NCBI GenBank assembly: GCA_030695565.1
Contig: JAUYRZ010000121.1
Coordinates: forward strand, 62,001-126,000
Origin: Archangium sp.
Lineage (GTDB): Bacteria; Myxococcota; Myxococcia; Myxococcales; Myxococcaceae
Direction: 5' to 3'
Length of the DNA stretch: 64,000 nucleotides
Shown here piece after piece: positions 40,657 through 49,991 of the stretch. Position numbers and translations under genes: made by a program. Every line of letters starts with the position of its first letter. Position 1 is the first letter of the stretch. The notes under the pieces are model-generated. The model had not been told where the DNA came from and did no database searches. It was given only the letters and a program-made list of their open reading frames with translations.

Positions 40657-42072
40657 GTGGGCACGCCGTCTCGTCGACAGCTCGTCGGGTGGTGGAGCAC
40701 GTGGGCCTTCGTGCAGCTGCTCCTGGTCACGCTGCCCACCTGGCTGCGCGCGCGCGGTTTCGGCTTCTCGAACTACGACCTGGGCATCTACAGCCAGGCC
40801 CTCGCCCGCCTCGCGGTGGATCCGCCCAACCCGTGGCTGAGCGGGCGGCAGCTTCACCTCTTCAACGATCACTTCGATCCGGTGCTGTTCCTGGTCGCGC
40901 CGTTCGCGCGCATTTTTCCCGCGGTGCAGGTGGGCCTGTTCGTGGAAGGGCTCTGCGCGCTGCTCGCGTTGTGGCCGCTGGCCTGGTTGGCGCGCGAAGG
41001 AAAGCTGTCCCTGCGCGCGTTGTGGATGTTCGGAGGCGTGCTCACGCTCCACCCCGGCGTCACCCACGGGCTCGGTTTTCCGTTTCACCCCACGGTGTGG
41101 GCGATGGCGCCGATGGCGTGGTTGTTGGCCGCGTTGCTGCTCGAGCGTTGGCGCGTCGCGCTCGTCGCCCTGGTGCTGCTGCTCGCCTGCAAGGAAGAGT
41201 TCCCCTTCGTCGGTCTCGCGCTCAGTCCGCTGGTCTTTCTCCGTGCGCCGCGACGGATGGCGTGGGCCTTCGTGTCGATCTCCGCAGCGTGGGGAATCTT
41301 CGCGTTGGTGCTCCGGCCGCGCTTGCTCGGCGAGGTGATGCCGTATGCGTCAGTGCCCTTCCGCGGAATCGAAGACGGCCTGGGTGCCTTCTTCTCCACG
41401 CGGTTGTCGCGGAGTGCGCTCGCCGCGATGGGCGATCTGATCATCTCGTTCGTGCCGCTGATGATCTGGCTCGGCTGGGAGCGCTGGAAGAAGCGGGCTC
41501 CACTGCCGTTGTGGTTGTTCGCCGCGTTGGTGCCGATGCTGGGCATCCGTTTTCTCTCGGTCGCGTGGCGAGATCACTACGGAGCAGTCGTGGTCGCCGC
41601 CGCCGTGCTCGCCTTCGCCGCCATCGTACAGACGCGCGTGGTGCCGTGGGTGGTGGTGATCAGCACGCTCCTGCTGGTGCTGATCACCGACGAGTCGTTG
41701 ATCAGACGCGACGTGAGGTCGCTCACCGGCACCCAGGGCTGGGCCGCCTCGACGGGCTGCACCGACGCTCCGGGCAGAACAGAGGCGATCCGCGCGGCCC
41801 TCGAGCGCGTCCGTTCGGTGAAGGGCCCGCTCTTCGTGAGCGGCAACCTGCTGCCCTGGCTCGCCGAACGCGATGACGTCTACGCGTTCGGTGGCCCGCA
41901 ACCCGACAGCATCACGCCACGCGTGGTGGTGCTCGAAGTGCCTCCGTGCGGCGACACCTGGGCCCGTTCACTCGAGGAACGGCAAGCCCTCTTCGCGCGC
42001 TGGAAGGCGAGGAGCGACCTCCAGGTGCTCATCGACGACACGTTTGTCTTTGCGGCGACCTCGACTGACTGA
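40657..42072 (+). CDS. DUF2079 multi-spanning membrane protein
   Basis: 471 residues from a GTG at 40657. About nine to ten hydrophobic helices are visible. The DUF2079 signature begins at FSNYDLGIYSQALARLA and continues with HLFNDHFDPVLFLVAPFARI, where the acidic and His residues at the first large loop recall GT-C glycosyltransferases of the PMT/ArnT type. The C-terminal soluble part (VSGNLLPWLAERDDVYAFGG) has the usual lumenal domain. Probably an envelope glycosyltransferase using a polyprenyl-phosphate sugar, but substrate is unknown. Its stop is followed 37 bases later by the 42110 gene. Confidence 0.83.
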   Translation: MGTPSRRQLVGWWSTWAFVQLLLVTLPTWLRARGFGFSNYDLGIYSQALARLAVDPPNPWLSGRQLHLFNDHFDPVLFLVAPFARIFPAVQVGLFVEGLCALLALWPLAWLAREGKLSLRALWMFGGVLTLHPGVTHGLGFPFHPTVWAMAPMAWLLAALLLERWRVALVALVLLLACKEEFPFVGLALSPLVFLRAPRRMAWAFVSISAAWGIFALVLRPRLLGEVMPYASVPFRGIEDGLGAFFSTRLSRSALAAMGDLIISFVPLMIWLGWERWKKRAPLPLWLFAALVPMLGIRFLSVAWRDHYGAVVVAAAVLAFAAIVQTRVVPWVVVISTLLLVLITDESLIRRDVRSLTGTQGWAASTGCTDAPGRTEAIRAALERVRSVKGPLFVSGNLLPWLAERDDVYAFGGPQPDSITPRVVVLEVPPCGDTWARSLEERQALFARWKARSDLQVLIDDTFVFAATSTD

Positions 42073-42109
42073 GATACCTCGCCTTCTCTCACTCACCTCT
42101 GGAGGCCTC

Positions 42110-42511
42110 ATGAAGCGTGCAGTCATCGTTGCTCTGGTTGCTTTCGCCGTCCCCGCGTTCGCTGCTGATCAGGTCGTCACCGTTTCGTTCGACTCGATCG
42201 CCGCCATCCCCAGCAAGAGCGGAGAGAAGCTCGACCCCACCCTCTTCGCCTTCGGCCCGGCGGTGCCCGGTGGTGAAGACGACGTCGGCCATGCGAGCAG
42301 CAACGCCTTCGGTAAGTCGAAAGAAGAAGCCTGCCGCTGGGCGCTGCTGGGCACCTTCCTCAAGTTCCAGGCCAAGGCGAAGGCGTCGGGCAAGAAGGTC
42401 GTCGGCGTGCGCACCTATGCAGGGGAGAAGGGCGAGAGCTCGAACGGAAACTGCGTGTGCCTCGCGGGCGGCATCGTGGTGCGCAGCACCATCAAGGGCA
42501 GCTACAAGTAG
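42110..42511 (+). CDS. Periplasmic 'excinuclease subunit A'-like small protein (misnamed family)
   Basis: 133 residues from the ATG at 42110, with GGAGG seven bases upstream. MKRAVIVALVAFAVPAFA is a signal peptide. FGKSKEEACRWALLGTFLKF, then AKASGKKVVGVRTY and NCVCLAGGIVVRSTIKG match a family of small exported proteins often labelled excinuclease ABC subunit A in databases, although it has nothing to do with UvrA. The Cys in EEAC and CVC are typical. Function unknown. Its strong ribosome site and short coding length suggest good expression. Confidence 0.72.
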   Translation: MKRAVIVALVAFAVPAFAADQVVTVSFDSIAAIPSKSGEKLDPTLFAFGPAVPGGEDDVGHASSNAFGKSKEEACRWALLGTFLKFQAKAKASGKKVVGVRTYAGEKGESSNGNCVCLAGGIVVRSTIKGSYK

Positions 42512-42546
42512 GCCCGGCGGGTGGGCCGATCGCGTAGCGTCCGTCG

Positions 42547-43758
42547 ATGCCTGTCCGGTCTGCTCTGCTCGCCCTCTGTTTCGCGTTCGCCGGTTGCAGC
42601 CCGCAGCCCTCTGCTGAAGACGCCTCGGTGATCCTCCTCCCCGAGGATGCCGGCACCGCCGATGCGGGCACCGACGCCGGGTTCATCTTCCCGCACCCTT
42701 CGGGTTGTGGTGATCGACGCGGCCCCGGTGTTCGTCACCGCGACACCATCGCCAGTTGCCCGCTGCCGACCGGTGCAGACCTGCTGGCCGATGCGGGCAC
42801 GCTCCCCCCGGGCGAGCCGGTGTTGGTGCTGGGTGACGACGTGCTGTTGATCGTCCCCGGCGCCTCCACCGCGTCCCTCTTCGATCTCCATCGCGGCCGC
42901 CAGAAGGTGCAGCTCGCGTTGGCCGGCCCCTTCGTGCCGAAGACCGCCATCGCCAACACCATCCGCATCTGTCTGCTGGTGACGCTCGGCGGCACCCAAC
43001 TGCAGTGTTTCGATCGCAACCTCGGCACCAGCCTGTTCACCTTTCCCATCTCGGGCGTGGCGGTCACCCTGGAGGACGCGCAGCTGCAGAGCTCCACGCT
43101 GTGGCTCTCGTATTCGGTGGCGGGTTTCGGCGAGCTGCTGGCGATCGATCTCCTGACGCCCCAGGTCATCTGGCGGCGGCCGCGACTCGACGGCACCGGA
43201 CACCTCGTGCGCGTGGGCGGCCACCTGGTGGGCTCCGACGAGCAGCCCTGCCCCGAGCTGGCCAACCCCGACGTCTGCCTGCGTGCGATCGACGCGCTCA
43301 CCGGCGAGGCGCGCGCCACCCAGGCGGCGCGCTATTTCCATTTCGTCTGGCGACACGGCACGCGCGCGTTGTTCTCCGACGACACCGGGTACTTCGAATA
43401 CGACGCGGCCACTTCGACCTTCCGCGACGCGACCGCTGACCTGGCGCCGTTGCTCGCGGGCCTGGGGGCCACCCGGCTGTACCCGGAGGGCGAGGCGCTC
43501 CCCGATGGGCGCGTGCTGATCAACGTCTTCGGTGCGACGGGCTCAGAGCTGGTGGTGGTCGACCCGATCTCCTTCGCGTTCAAGAGACTGGGGCTGCGCT
43601 CGCCGCTCCACCTGCGCGTTCACGGCGACGTGTTGATCACCGACGACGCGGTGGTCTCCTCGAGCACCGAGCCCGCACCCGCCGTGGTGCCCCGGTTGTG
43701 GTTCGGGATCTTCGGCCTGCAGACGGGCTCGACCAGCTTCGCGCGCAAGGTGCAGTGA
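42547..43758 (+). CDS. Lipoprotein with repeat-propeller-like body
   Basis: 403 residues from the ATG at 42547. SALLALCFAFAGC is a lipoprotein signal; residues 20-55 are the acid/Ala linker common here (EDAGTADAGTDAG). The body has recurring strand groups (VLVLGDDVLLIVPG, GFGELLAIDLLTPQVIW, RALFSDDTGYFEYD), consistent with a beta-propeller of PQQ- or BNR-like type but with no diagnostic motif. The C-terminus is FGLQTGSTSFARKVQ. It ends four bases from the stop of a convergent lipoprotein gene. Confidence 0.62.
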   Translation: MPVRSALLALCFAFAGCSPQPSAEDASVILLPEDAGTADAGTDAGFIFPHPSGCGDRRGPGVRHRDTIASCPLPTGADLLADAGTLPPGEPVLVLGDDVLLIVPGASTASLFDLHRGRQKVQLALAGPFVPKTAIANTIRICLLVTLGGTQLQCFDRNLGTSLFTFPISGVAVTLEDAQLQSSTLWLSYSVAGFGELLAIDLLTPQVIWRRPRLDGTGHLVRVGGHLVGSDEQPCPELANPDVCLRAIDALTGEARATQAARYFHFVWRHGTRALFSDDTGYFEYDAATSTFRDATADLAPLLAGLGATRLYPEGEALPDGRVLINVFGATGSELVVVDPISFAFKRLGLRSPLHLRVHGDVLITDDAVVSSSTEPAPAVVPRLWFGIFGLQTGSTSFARKVQ

Positions 43759-43761
43759 CGC

Positions 43762-45849
43762 TCAGGGCTGACACCGAAACGCGTTGGTGCCCTCCACCAG
43801 CCCGCACCGTGCGAAGCCGAGCTCCACGCAGTCCGTCCAGCGCATGCGCCCATCGGCGCAGGTGAGCAGGTACTTCCCGTCGCACACGGCAGAGGTGGCT
43901 ACGCACGCGGCAGTCGCGGGGATGGGGCCGGGATCCTGACAGCCGATCTCCCTGGTGGGGTCAGGCCGATTCACGGAGCAGCTCAGCTGGCGCAGGCTGC
44001 AGTCGCGCCGCTCGTCGCAGGTGCTCCAGACGTCACCGTCGCATTGCGCCTCGGTGCGGGTGCACTCCGCGGGGATGCAGGCCGGAGCCAACCCGCACCC
44101 GCCGTCTTCGTCGCGCGTGCAGAAGCAGCTCTGCCCCACCGCTGCGCAGTCGAGCACTTGGGTCACCCGGTTGGTGATGGTGCAGGTGATGGCTTTGCCC
44201 TCCGGTGTACAGGAATTGCAGCCGGCCACTGCCTCCGGGGGGAACGCGCAGACCCCTGCGTCGACGCAGCGCCCGCCCACACAACTCCCGCAGGTGAAGA
44301 AGCTGCAACCCGGAGGCGTGGCGAGGAATGCGGCCAGCGCGGCCTGATGTTCGGCGGCGCCCATGGTGCGCCGCACCGTCCACTGGCTGATGCAGGTGTT
44401 GATGGTCTCCTGGAAGCCGCCCTGGCCTCCGATGCAGGAGGCCTGACGCACGCACAGGCGCTCCAACGCGCCGGTCGGTTGCGCGCCCGGGTAGCCCAGC
44501 GGGCCGGCGGACGTCGGGAAACCCGCGCCGGCATCGAGATCGCGGTAGCTGGCCTTCTCCCGCGCCACGGAGAGCACCGGGGTGTGGCTGTTGAGCGCCG
44601 CGTCGGCGTCGTTCAAGTAGAAGACGAGGTACTCGTCGTCGCCGAGCGGCTCGCTCCACGCGACCTGCCCGTAGACCTGCTGCAACGAGGCCGCGCGATC
44701 GCCGCAACGTTGATGATCTTCGCAAGGGCTGGGCGGCAAAATCACGTCCTGCGCGAGCCCCGACTCATGCAGCCGCACCAACCGCGCCGGCCCGGTGGGG
44801 TCGGGCACCACGATGGCCAGGCCCCGGTGCCGCGGCCGCCCGCTGAAGCTGCCGTTGGTGAAGAAGCGACCGGGCCCCAGGTCGGCTGGCGCGCTGGGCT
44901 GCGGGGTCATCGAGCCGACTCCGTCGAGGATGGTCACCGCCCACGCGTGACCGTGCGCGTTGAACAAGCGCAGCACCGGGGCCTGATGATCCACGTACGA
45001 GAACACCGCGAACTCGGTGGCCACGGCCGCGGGCCACTCGGAGAACGGCACACAGCGGTAGCCCAACGCCTGGCGGCTGCGGCTGTAGGCGATCAAACAC
45101 TCCGCGCTGGAACCACGGCTCGCGTTGGCGAAGCCCAGGTAGGTGTCTCCGTCGTCGGTGCCCTGGAAGGCGCCAGCAGATAGTGAGTCGCACGCGGGCA
45201 CCTCGCAGGTGGGCAGGGCAGAACGATCGTTGCTGCGGTCGGTGGGATCCACCTCGGCGGCCATCACCGACTGCGGGCCTCCCCGGGGATCCCGATCCGG
45301 AACCAGGAAGATCGCCCGTCCATCGCGCACCTCCACCATGTGCGCGCCGGGCATGGTCTGCGTCTCGTACGAGAGCTTCCCCGTGGTGGGATCGACCCGG
45401 TACAGATAGCCGCGGGAGTACTCACGCCCCAACGCGCCCAGCTCGAGCCGGGGGATGTAGATGCGCACGTCGTCGCCGTTGAGGAAAATGTCCATGCCGC
45501 CGCGGTACGCCTGGCCACCGCGCGAGAAGTCGTCGTCGTCGATCGACTGCACCTTCCAGGTGGCGCCGCGATCGCTGCTGCGCGCCAACGTGAGGCTGGT
45601 GCCGTTGGAGAGGATCAACGCCGCCACCCGATCTCCTTGCGAACGCACGGAGACCACGGAGAGCCGATCGAAGTTGGTGCAGTCCACCAGGCCCCGCTCG
45701 CGGCAGCAGAACTCGGCGCGTTGTTCGGTGCAGCGATCGTCGGTCCACGTGCCGCCGCGGAGGATCTCCACCACGTTGCCTCTCACCGGGCTGGGCGTGG
45801 TGTTGGACGTACAACCGACGAACACACCGAGGACGAGCACTCGAAACAT
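43762..45849 (-). CDS. Large lipoprotein with BNR-like propeller and Cys-rich C-terminus
   Basis: 695 residues from the ATG at 45849 (the longer reading from 45921 lacks a signal). MFRVLVLGVFVGC is the lipoprotein signal. A BNR/sialidase-like strand with LARSSDRGATWKVQSI at about residues 85-100 suggests a beta-propeller, spanning to about 440. From about 470 on, Cys are dense, in the pattern of EGF-like or TNFR-like modules: CSFFTCGSCVGGRCVDAGVC, then CNSCTPEGKAITC, CFCTRDEDGGCGLAPACIPA, and CDGDVWSTCDERRDC. This C-terminal layout recurs in myxobacterial surface proteins. Function unknown. Confidence 0.66.
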   Translation of the reverse strand: MFRVLVLGVFVGCTSNTTPSPVRGNVVEILRGGTWTDDRCTEQRAEFCCRERGLVDCTNFDRLSVVSVRSQGDRVAALILSNGTSLTLARSSDRGATWKVQSIDDDDFSRGGQAYRGGMDIFLNGDDVRIYIPRLELGALGREYSRGYLYRVDPTTGKLSYETQTMPGAHMVEVRDGRAIFLVPDRDPRGGPQSVMAAEVDPTDRSNDRSALPTCEVPACDSLSAGAFQGTDDGDTYLGFANASRGSSAECLIAYSRSRQALGYRCVPFSEWPAAVATEFAVFSYVDHQAPVLRLFNAHGHAWAVTILDGVGSMTPQPSAPADLGPGRFFTNGSFSGRPRHRGLAIVVPDPTGPARLVRLHESGLAQDVILPPSPCEDHQRCGDRAASLQQVYGQVAWSEPLGDDEYLVFYLNDADAALNSHTPVLSVAREKASYRDLDAGAGFPTSAGPLGYPGAQPTGALERLCVRQASCIGGQGGFQETINTCISQWTVRRTMGAAEHQAALAAFLATPPGCSFFTCGSCVGGRCVDAGVCAFPPEAVAGCNSCTPEGKAITCTITNRVTQVLDCAAVGQSCFCTRDEDGGCGLAPACIPAECTRTEAQCDGDVWSTCDERRDCSLRQLSCSVNRPDPTREIGCQDPGPIPATAACVATSAVCDGKYLLTCADGRMRWTDCVELGFARCGLVEGTNAFRCQP

Positions 45850-45902
45850 GCATGACCTAAGCACGAATCGCGCTGCCCCTCCTCGATGGTACCTTTTGCT
45901 GA

Positions 45903-46775
45903 ATGTCATTCTGCACTTCACTGGCGCTCGTGCTGCTGACCTGGACCCCTGCCCAGCTGACCGCGCTGCGGCAACACCGCGACGCCGAGGAGAAGAAGGC
46001 TGATCTGCTGGCGCGCGACGGCAAGTACGGCGAGGCGATCAAGGTGCTCGAGGCGCTCCGGGTCGAGCTGCAGACGAAGCTGAAGGACGTGCCGCAGAAG
46101 GAGCAGGAGGGCGCGTACCTCGCCACTTCGCTGAGCGTCTTGAAGAGCGACCTGGAGGAACTCACCTCGTGGGCCCAGCTGGCGGCGAAGTCGAACACCA
46201 GCGCGTCGGCGGCGATGAAGCTGCTGCTCGGGCTGCTCCACCCGAAACAGATGAACTTCGATGGCCACCGAGTCACGGTGAACGACCCTCAGGTGCAGAA
46301 GCTGATCGCCACGATTCGCAAGCTCGACGCGGGCGCCGCGAAGGTGCTGGGGCCACGCAAAGTGAAGGTGGTGGTGCGCGGGAAGAACGTCGAGGAGGCC
46401 GCGCGGGTGCAATTCGCTGCGCAGCTGGTGGCGACGTTGAGGGCGCTGGGTCACGACGCGGCTGTCGAAACGGGCACGGAGTTGTTCGAGGTCGAGCTGG
46501 TGATGAAGGGGCCGGTGTCAGCGCACTTGATCGGTGATGACGTCGACGAGTGTGCGTTGGTCGCCGTGGCGAAGTGGGAGGCGGGGGCATTGAAGCGGAT
46601 CGATCTCACTTCGCATGGGTTCGGCGATGAAGAGACCGACGGTGACTGTTTCGCCGATCGCGTGCGGGATGTGGTGGGGCTCGCGGCTGAGCAGATTCTT
46701 CGGACGGCGATGCGACTGCCGCTGGCGACCAATCTGAACAAGGCCGAGGGTCCCAACGGTGTCTTTGAACGGTGA
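45903..46775 (+). CDS. Exported hypothetical protein
   Basis: 290 residues. The N-terminus MSFCTSLALVLLTWTPAQL looks like a short signal peptide. Residues about 25-95 are helical and Lys/Glu-rich (RQHRDAEEKKADLLARDGKY), and the C-terminal 150 residues alternate strands and helices (KVKVVVRGKNVEEAARVQF, AHLIGDDVDECALVAVAKWE). No family recognised. The gene is divergent from the 45849 lipoprotein, 53 bases apart, and is followed by a 112-base gap with a repeat fragment. Confidence 0.55.
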   Translation: MSFCTSLALVLLTWTPAQLTALRQHRDAEEKKADLLARDGKYGEAIKVLEALRVELQTKLKDVPQKEQEGAYLATSLSVLKSDLEELTSWAQLAAKSNTSASAAMKLLLGLLHPKQMNFDGHRVTVNDPQVQKLIATIRKLDAGAAKVLGPRKVKVVVRGKNVEEAARVQFAAQLVATLRALGHDAAVETGTELFEVELVMKGPVSAHLIGDDVDECALVAVAKWEAGALKRIDLTSHGFGDEETDGDCFADRVRDVVGLAAEQILRTAMRLPLATNLNKAEGPNGVFER

Positions 46776-46887
46776 CACCTTCGTGAGTCACCGCGGGCAG
46801 CTGCGGCGGGGCCACGCGCGACGCCGGCACCTTCGATGACGAGGGAGAGGGAGACAGAGAGGCGATGCTGACCTACCGTCTCGCCGC

Positions 46888-47424
46888 ATGAATGGTGGCT
46901 TGATGGCAGCAGGGGCAGTGAAGCTCTTCATCGGCATCGGCCTCGGAGGGCTCGGCGTCGTGCTCGCCTGGAAGCTGCTCTCTCGGTTGTTGCAGTCGGC
47001 AGAAGGCCTGCCCCTCGAGGAGAACCCGGCCGCCGGAATTCTTCACGCCAGCGCGCTCGTCTCGCTGGGCCTGCTGGTGCGCCAGGTGCTCGCGGCGCTC
47101 TACGACACCATCGACCTGTTCCTGCTGCGAGGTGAGTTCCTCAAGACGCTCCCCCGCGTGCTGCTGCTCGGCGGCCTGCACATCGGCCTGGCGCTGGGCC
47201 TGGGCAGTGCGCTGCTGGCGTTGGGCGTGTGGATCTTCAATCGCCTCACGCCGGGCATCGATGAGATCGCCGCGGTGCGCGCCGGGAAGGTCGGCCCCGC
47301 GTTGGTGCTCGGCGCGATCCTGATCACCCTCGCGCTGCTGGCCGCGCCCGGTCTCGAGGCGATCCTCTCCGGCCTCGTGCCGTATCCTCAGCTGCCAGAA
47401 GGCGTGGGCAATACAAGTTCATGA
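46888..47424 (+). CDS. Four-helix membrane protein, DUF350-like
   Basis: 178 residues. Four transmembrane helices are visible, the first and third being Gly-rich (KLFIGIGLGGLGVVLAW and LHIGLALGLGSALLALGVWI). ENPAAGILHASALVSLGLLV and the segment starting GIDEIAAVRAGKVGPALVLG give the duplicated 'N.A.A......G' pattern of DUF350. Members are inner-membrane proteins of unknown role. Its stop overlaps the ATG of the transglutaminase-like gene (ATGA at 47421-47424), so they are translationally coupled. Confidence 0.6.
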   Translation: MNGGLMAAGAVKLFIGIGLGGLGVVLAWKLLSRLLQSAEGLPLEENPAAGILHASALVSLGLLVRQVLAALYDTIDLFLLRGEFLKTLPRVLLLGGLHIGLALGLGSALLALGVWIFNRLTPGIDEIAAVRAGKVGPALVLGAILITLALLAAPGLEAILSGLVPYPQLPEGVGNTSS

Positions 47425-48329
47425 GGTGGGCCGCCGCACCAGGGCAACCGCCCACGCCGTACCGCGCTCCACCGCCCCCGGTGAAGAAGGGGGGCGGCTG
47501 TCTGAAGTGGGTGCTGCTCCTGATGGGCGGCGCGTTTCTCTTCTGCTGCTGCATCTCGGCGGCGGTGGTGGAGAGCGCGAATGATCCCCTCGATTGGAAG
47601 GCGGTGGTGCCCACCACCAGCAGCGCCTCACTCGGCCTCGCGCTGATGCCCGGCGATCTCTCGCCTGATCAGGCCCGCCAGTACAAATGGCGCCAGAGCC
47701 TCGCGGCCTATGAGCTCGGCTACGGCCTCTCCACCGAGGTGCACGAGCAGGTGGAGAGCGACTTCGCCGACATGGCCGAGCGCTACAGCTACAAGCCCGG
47801 CAAGGGGAACAACTTCACCTGGGCGCCGCCCATCGCGTGCCGCAAACACGAGTGGCAGTGCGTGTTCGACGAGCTGGTGCGCGACAACGCCGAAGACATC
47901 GCCCCGCTCACCGAGTTGTTCCGCCGCAAGCAGCAGGAAAAGAACCTCGACAGCCGGCAGCTCACCGAGCTGGTCGTCAGCTTCGTGCAGAACATCACCT
48001 ACCGCCTGCCCACCGAAGACACCGCCGCCTTCGGCATGTTGCCGCCCGCCATCGTTGTGGCCGACGGCTCGGGTGACTGCGACTCGAAGGCGCTGCTGGC
48101 CGTGGTGATTCTGCGGCAGCTCAACGTCGACGCGGTGGTGCTGCTCGCGTCAGGCCTGGGTCACGCGGCGCTCGGGGTGGCGTTGCCGGTGACGGGCAAG
48201 AAGTTTCCGTATCAAGGCAAGAAGTACGCGTTCGTCGAGGTGACCACGCCGGGTTGGGCGTTGGGCCACCTGCCGCCTGAGTACGACGTCGACAAGGCGT
48301 GGAAGGTCATCCCCGTCGAGGTGCAGTAG
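47421..48329 (+). CDS. Membrane-anchored transglutaminase-like cysteine protein
   Basis: 302 residues. Pro-rich head (QPPTPYRAPPPPV), then one hydrophobic helix at about 28-50 (WVLLLMGGAFLFCCC). The transglutaminase-like core has DGSGDCDSKALLAVVILRQL with catalytic Cys220, GLGHAALGVALP with His248, and FVEVTTPGWALG carrying the acidic third residue. The fold acts as a peptidase or transglutaminase in bacterial envelopes. With the DUF350-like gene upstream it may form a small membrane complex. A short hairpin follows about 70 bases after the stop. Confidence 0.78.
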   Translation: MRWAAAPGQPPTPYRAPPPPVKKGGGCLKWVLLLMGGAFLFCCCISAAVVESANDPLDWKAVVPTTSSASLGLALMPGDLSPDQARQYKWRQSLAAYELGYGLSTEVHEQVESDFADMAERYSYKPGKGNNFTWAPPIACRKHEWQCVFDELVRDNAEDIAPLTELFRRKQQEKNLDSRQLTELVVSFVQNITYRLPTEDTAAFGMLPPAIVVADGSGDCDSKALLAVVILRQLNVDAVVLLASGLGHAALGVALPVTGKKFPYQGKKYAFVEVTTPGWALGHLPPEYDVDKAWKVIPVEVQ

Positions 48330-48400
48330 ACAGCGTCATTCGGTATGCGCATGTTCGCATCACGTTGCTCCTGGGCCTCCTGTCATCGTCAGCCTCCTGG

Positions 48401-48425
48401 TTCAGCAGAGCTGAATTCATTTCTT
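48401..48425 (+). terminator. Weak hairpin, possible terminator
   Basis: TTCAGC, loop AGA, GCTGAA, then TTCATTTCTT. The six-base perfect stem before a T-rich run lies 72 bases after the stop of the 47421 gene and overlaps the end of the convergent gene. The stem is AT-rich by this genome's standard, so strength is doubtful. Confidence 0.3.
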
Positions 48426-49934
48426 GAGTGCGCTCAGGTACCGGGGGTGTCTGGGGTTGATCCGCGCCGCCTGCCGGAAGGATTCTTCGGCTTCACTCTT
48501 TCGACTCAGCGACATCGCCAGGTCCGCGCGAAAGGCCCACGCCTCTTCACATTCGGGATCGCGCGCGCACGCTTCACCCAAGGCAGCCAGGGAGCGCTCT
48601 GCCGCGAAGTCGGGCGCCATCCGAAACTGCGCGAGCGCCAGGTACGCCAGCGCCCGGCCGGTGGGCTCGATGTCGACGGCGTACTGAAAGTGCTCCACCG
48701 CCGACGCGAGCTGGCCTGCCTCGAGGCGCTTCTTGCCCTCGGCGAACTGCGCCCCGGCGTCGAGCAACTCGGTGCGAATCTGGAACTGATCCGCCGACGC
48801 GCGCGGCTGCGCCTTCTTGCTCGCCGCCAGGTGTTCACGCCGCTTGCGATGGAGCGCGTGTTGTTCGGGCTCGACCAACGCTCCGTACGCACGCGCGTAG
48901 GCAAGCAACAGCGACTCGGCGCGATTGCGTGAATCGGGGTGATGAAACAGCCGCGGTGAGAGCGCGTCGCTCTTCGCGAGGAACGCGGTGGCGAGGCCGG
49001 TCACCGGGGTCTCTGGAGTCACGCTCAAGAGATCGAACGGATCCTTCCCGCGATGGGCGACGAACTCCGCGGCGAGCGCGTTCATCAGGGTCTCATCGTC
49101 CTGCGGCCGGGGCGCAGCCACGGGCGGAGAGGCGGTGGGCACGGGGATCGCGTCGACCGGCAACTGGGTGAGGGAAGACGGGCTCGACCGGTATTTGGGA
49201 AGCGCGGCGTCGGCCACCTCGGCGAAGTCGACCAGCTCCAGCACACACAACGCGTAGAGCTTTCGCAGCAGGTCGTCGCGCGAGACGTTGGGCAACGCCA
49301 GCAGGGCCCGCAGCGAGGGCCGCTTCTTGAGCGCCTGAATGAGGCGCAGGTCCTTCGAGGGCACCTTCAGCTCGTCGTTGAGATCGTCGACGAGGAGCGC
49401 GAGCGGCTTGTCTTCATCGAGCGTGAAGTGCGCGACCAGCGTCTCGGGCGGCAGCTGGGCCGCGCCCAGGTACACCAGCTGCGCGGTGTTCATCTTGATG
49501 GGCGTGGCCACCTCGTCGAGGTCGCCCAGCTTCCACTTCGCGTCGCCCCAGCGAAACGCATCGAGCAGCGTGTGCGCGAGGTTCGCCTGCAACGACTTGA
49601 AGAGCTCAAAGCCCGACACGAGCTGCTTCTCGACCAGCAGGGTCTGCAGCGGCTTGCCGGTGGCGGCGCTCTCCGAGGCCAGCGCATGGTGCCGGGCCTC
49701 GCTCAGCTTGCCCTTCGTCACGAGGTACTTTCCGAACGTCTCGTGGAGCAGGTTCGACTCACACCCCACCGGCACGCCGGCCTCGAAGTGCACCCGCTTC
49801 ACCAGGTTACGCAGCTGCAGCTCGAGCGTGGCTGAACGTTCCTCGGTGAGCAGCGCATGGAGGAGCAGTGGAAGGGGCGTCTCTGACAACGCGCCACTCT
49901 TCGCGCGAAGCACTTCACGTCGGGGTGCGAACAC
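48417..49934 (-). CDS. DUF4388 (PATAN) protein with C-terminal TPR region
   Basis: 505 residues from a GTG at 49934. Residues about 15-130 are a DUF4388/PATAN domain: LSETPLPLLLHALLTEERSA, then GVPVGCESNLLHETFGKYLV, then LLVEKQLVSGFELFKSLQAN. These are helix-rich interaction domains frequent in myxobacterial signalling and motility proteins. A further J-domain-like segment (DPFDLLSV...., about 290-330) is possible. Residues 390-500 hold TPR pairs (LASAVEHFQYAVDIEPTGRA, EEAWAFRADLAMSLSRKSEA). No receiver or kinase domain. Probably a scaffold. Confidence 0.77.
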   Translation of the reverse strand: MFAPRREVLRAKSGALSETPLPLLLHALLTEERSATLELQLRNLVKRVHFEAGVPVGCESNLLHETFGKYLVTKGKLSEARHHALASESAATGKPLQTLLVEKQLVSGFELFKSLQANLAHTLLDAFRWGDAKWKLGDLDEVATPIKMNTAQLVYLGAAQLPPETLVAHFTLDEDKPLALLVDDLNDELKVPSKDLRLIQALKKRPSLRALLALPNVSRDDLLRKLYALCVLELVDFAEVADAALPKYRSSPSSLTQLPVDAIPVPTASPPVAAPRPQDDETLMNALAAEFVAHRGKDPFDLLSVTPETPVTGLATAFLAKSDALSPRLFHHPDSRNRAESLLLAYARAYGALVEPEQHALHRKRREHLAASKKAQPRASADQFQIRTELLDAGAQFAEGKKRLEAGQLASAVEHFQYAVDIEPTGRALAYLALAQFRMAPDFAAERSLAALGEACARDPECEEAWAFRADLAMSLSRKSEAEESFRQAARINPRHPRYLSALKK

Positions 49935-49991
49935 GCCTCGAAGTGTACCGCAGCGCTCGTGCTCTCGACGTCCTCGGATGCCAGAGTTGAT

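Noticed and set aside
42110-42511. Possible UvrA excinuclease relation from database-style naming of this family
   Set aside because: The protein is 133 residues with a signal peptide and no ATPase motif; it is a small exported family that has been misnamed, so no DNA-repair role is claimed.
46838-46853. GAGGGAGAGGGAGAC as a further repeat copy
   Set aside because: Only one arm-like purine run is present, with no partner arm or tail, so it could be chance in purine-rich DNA.
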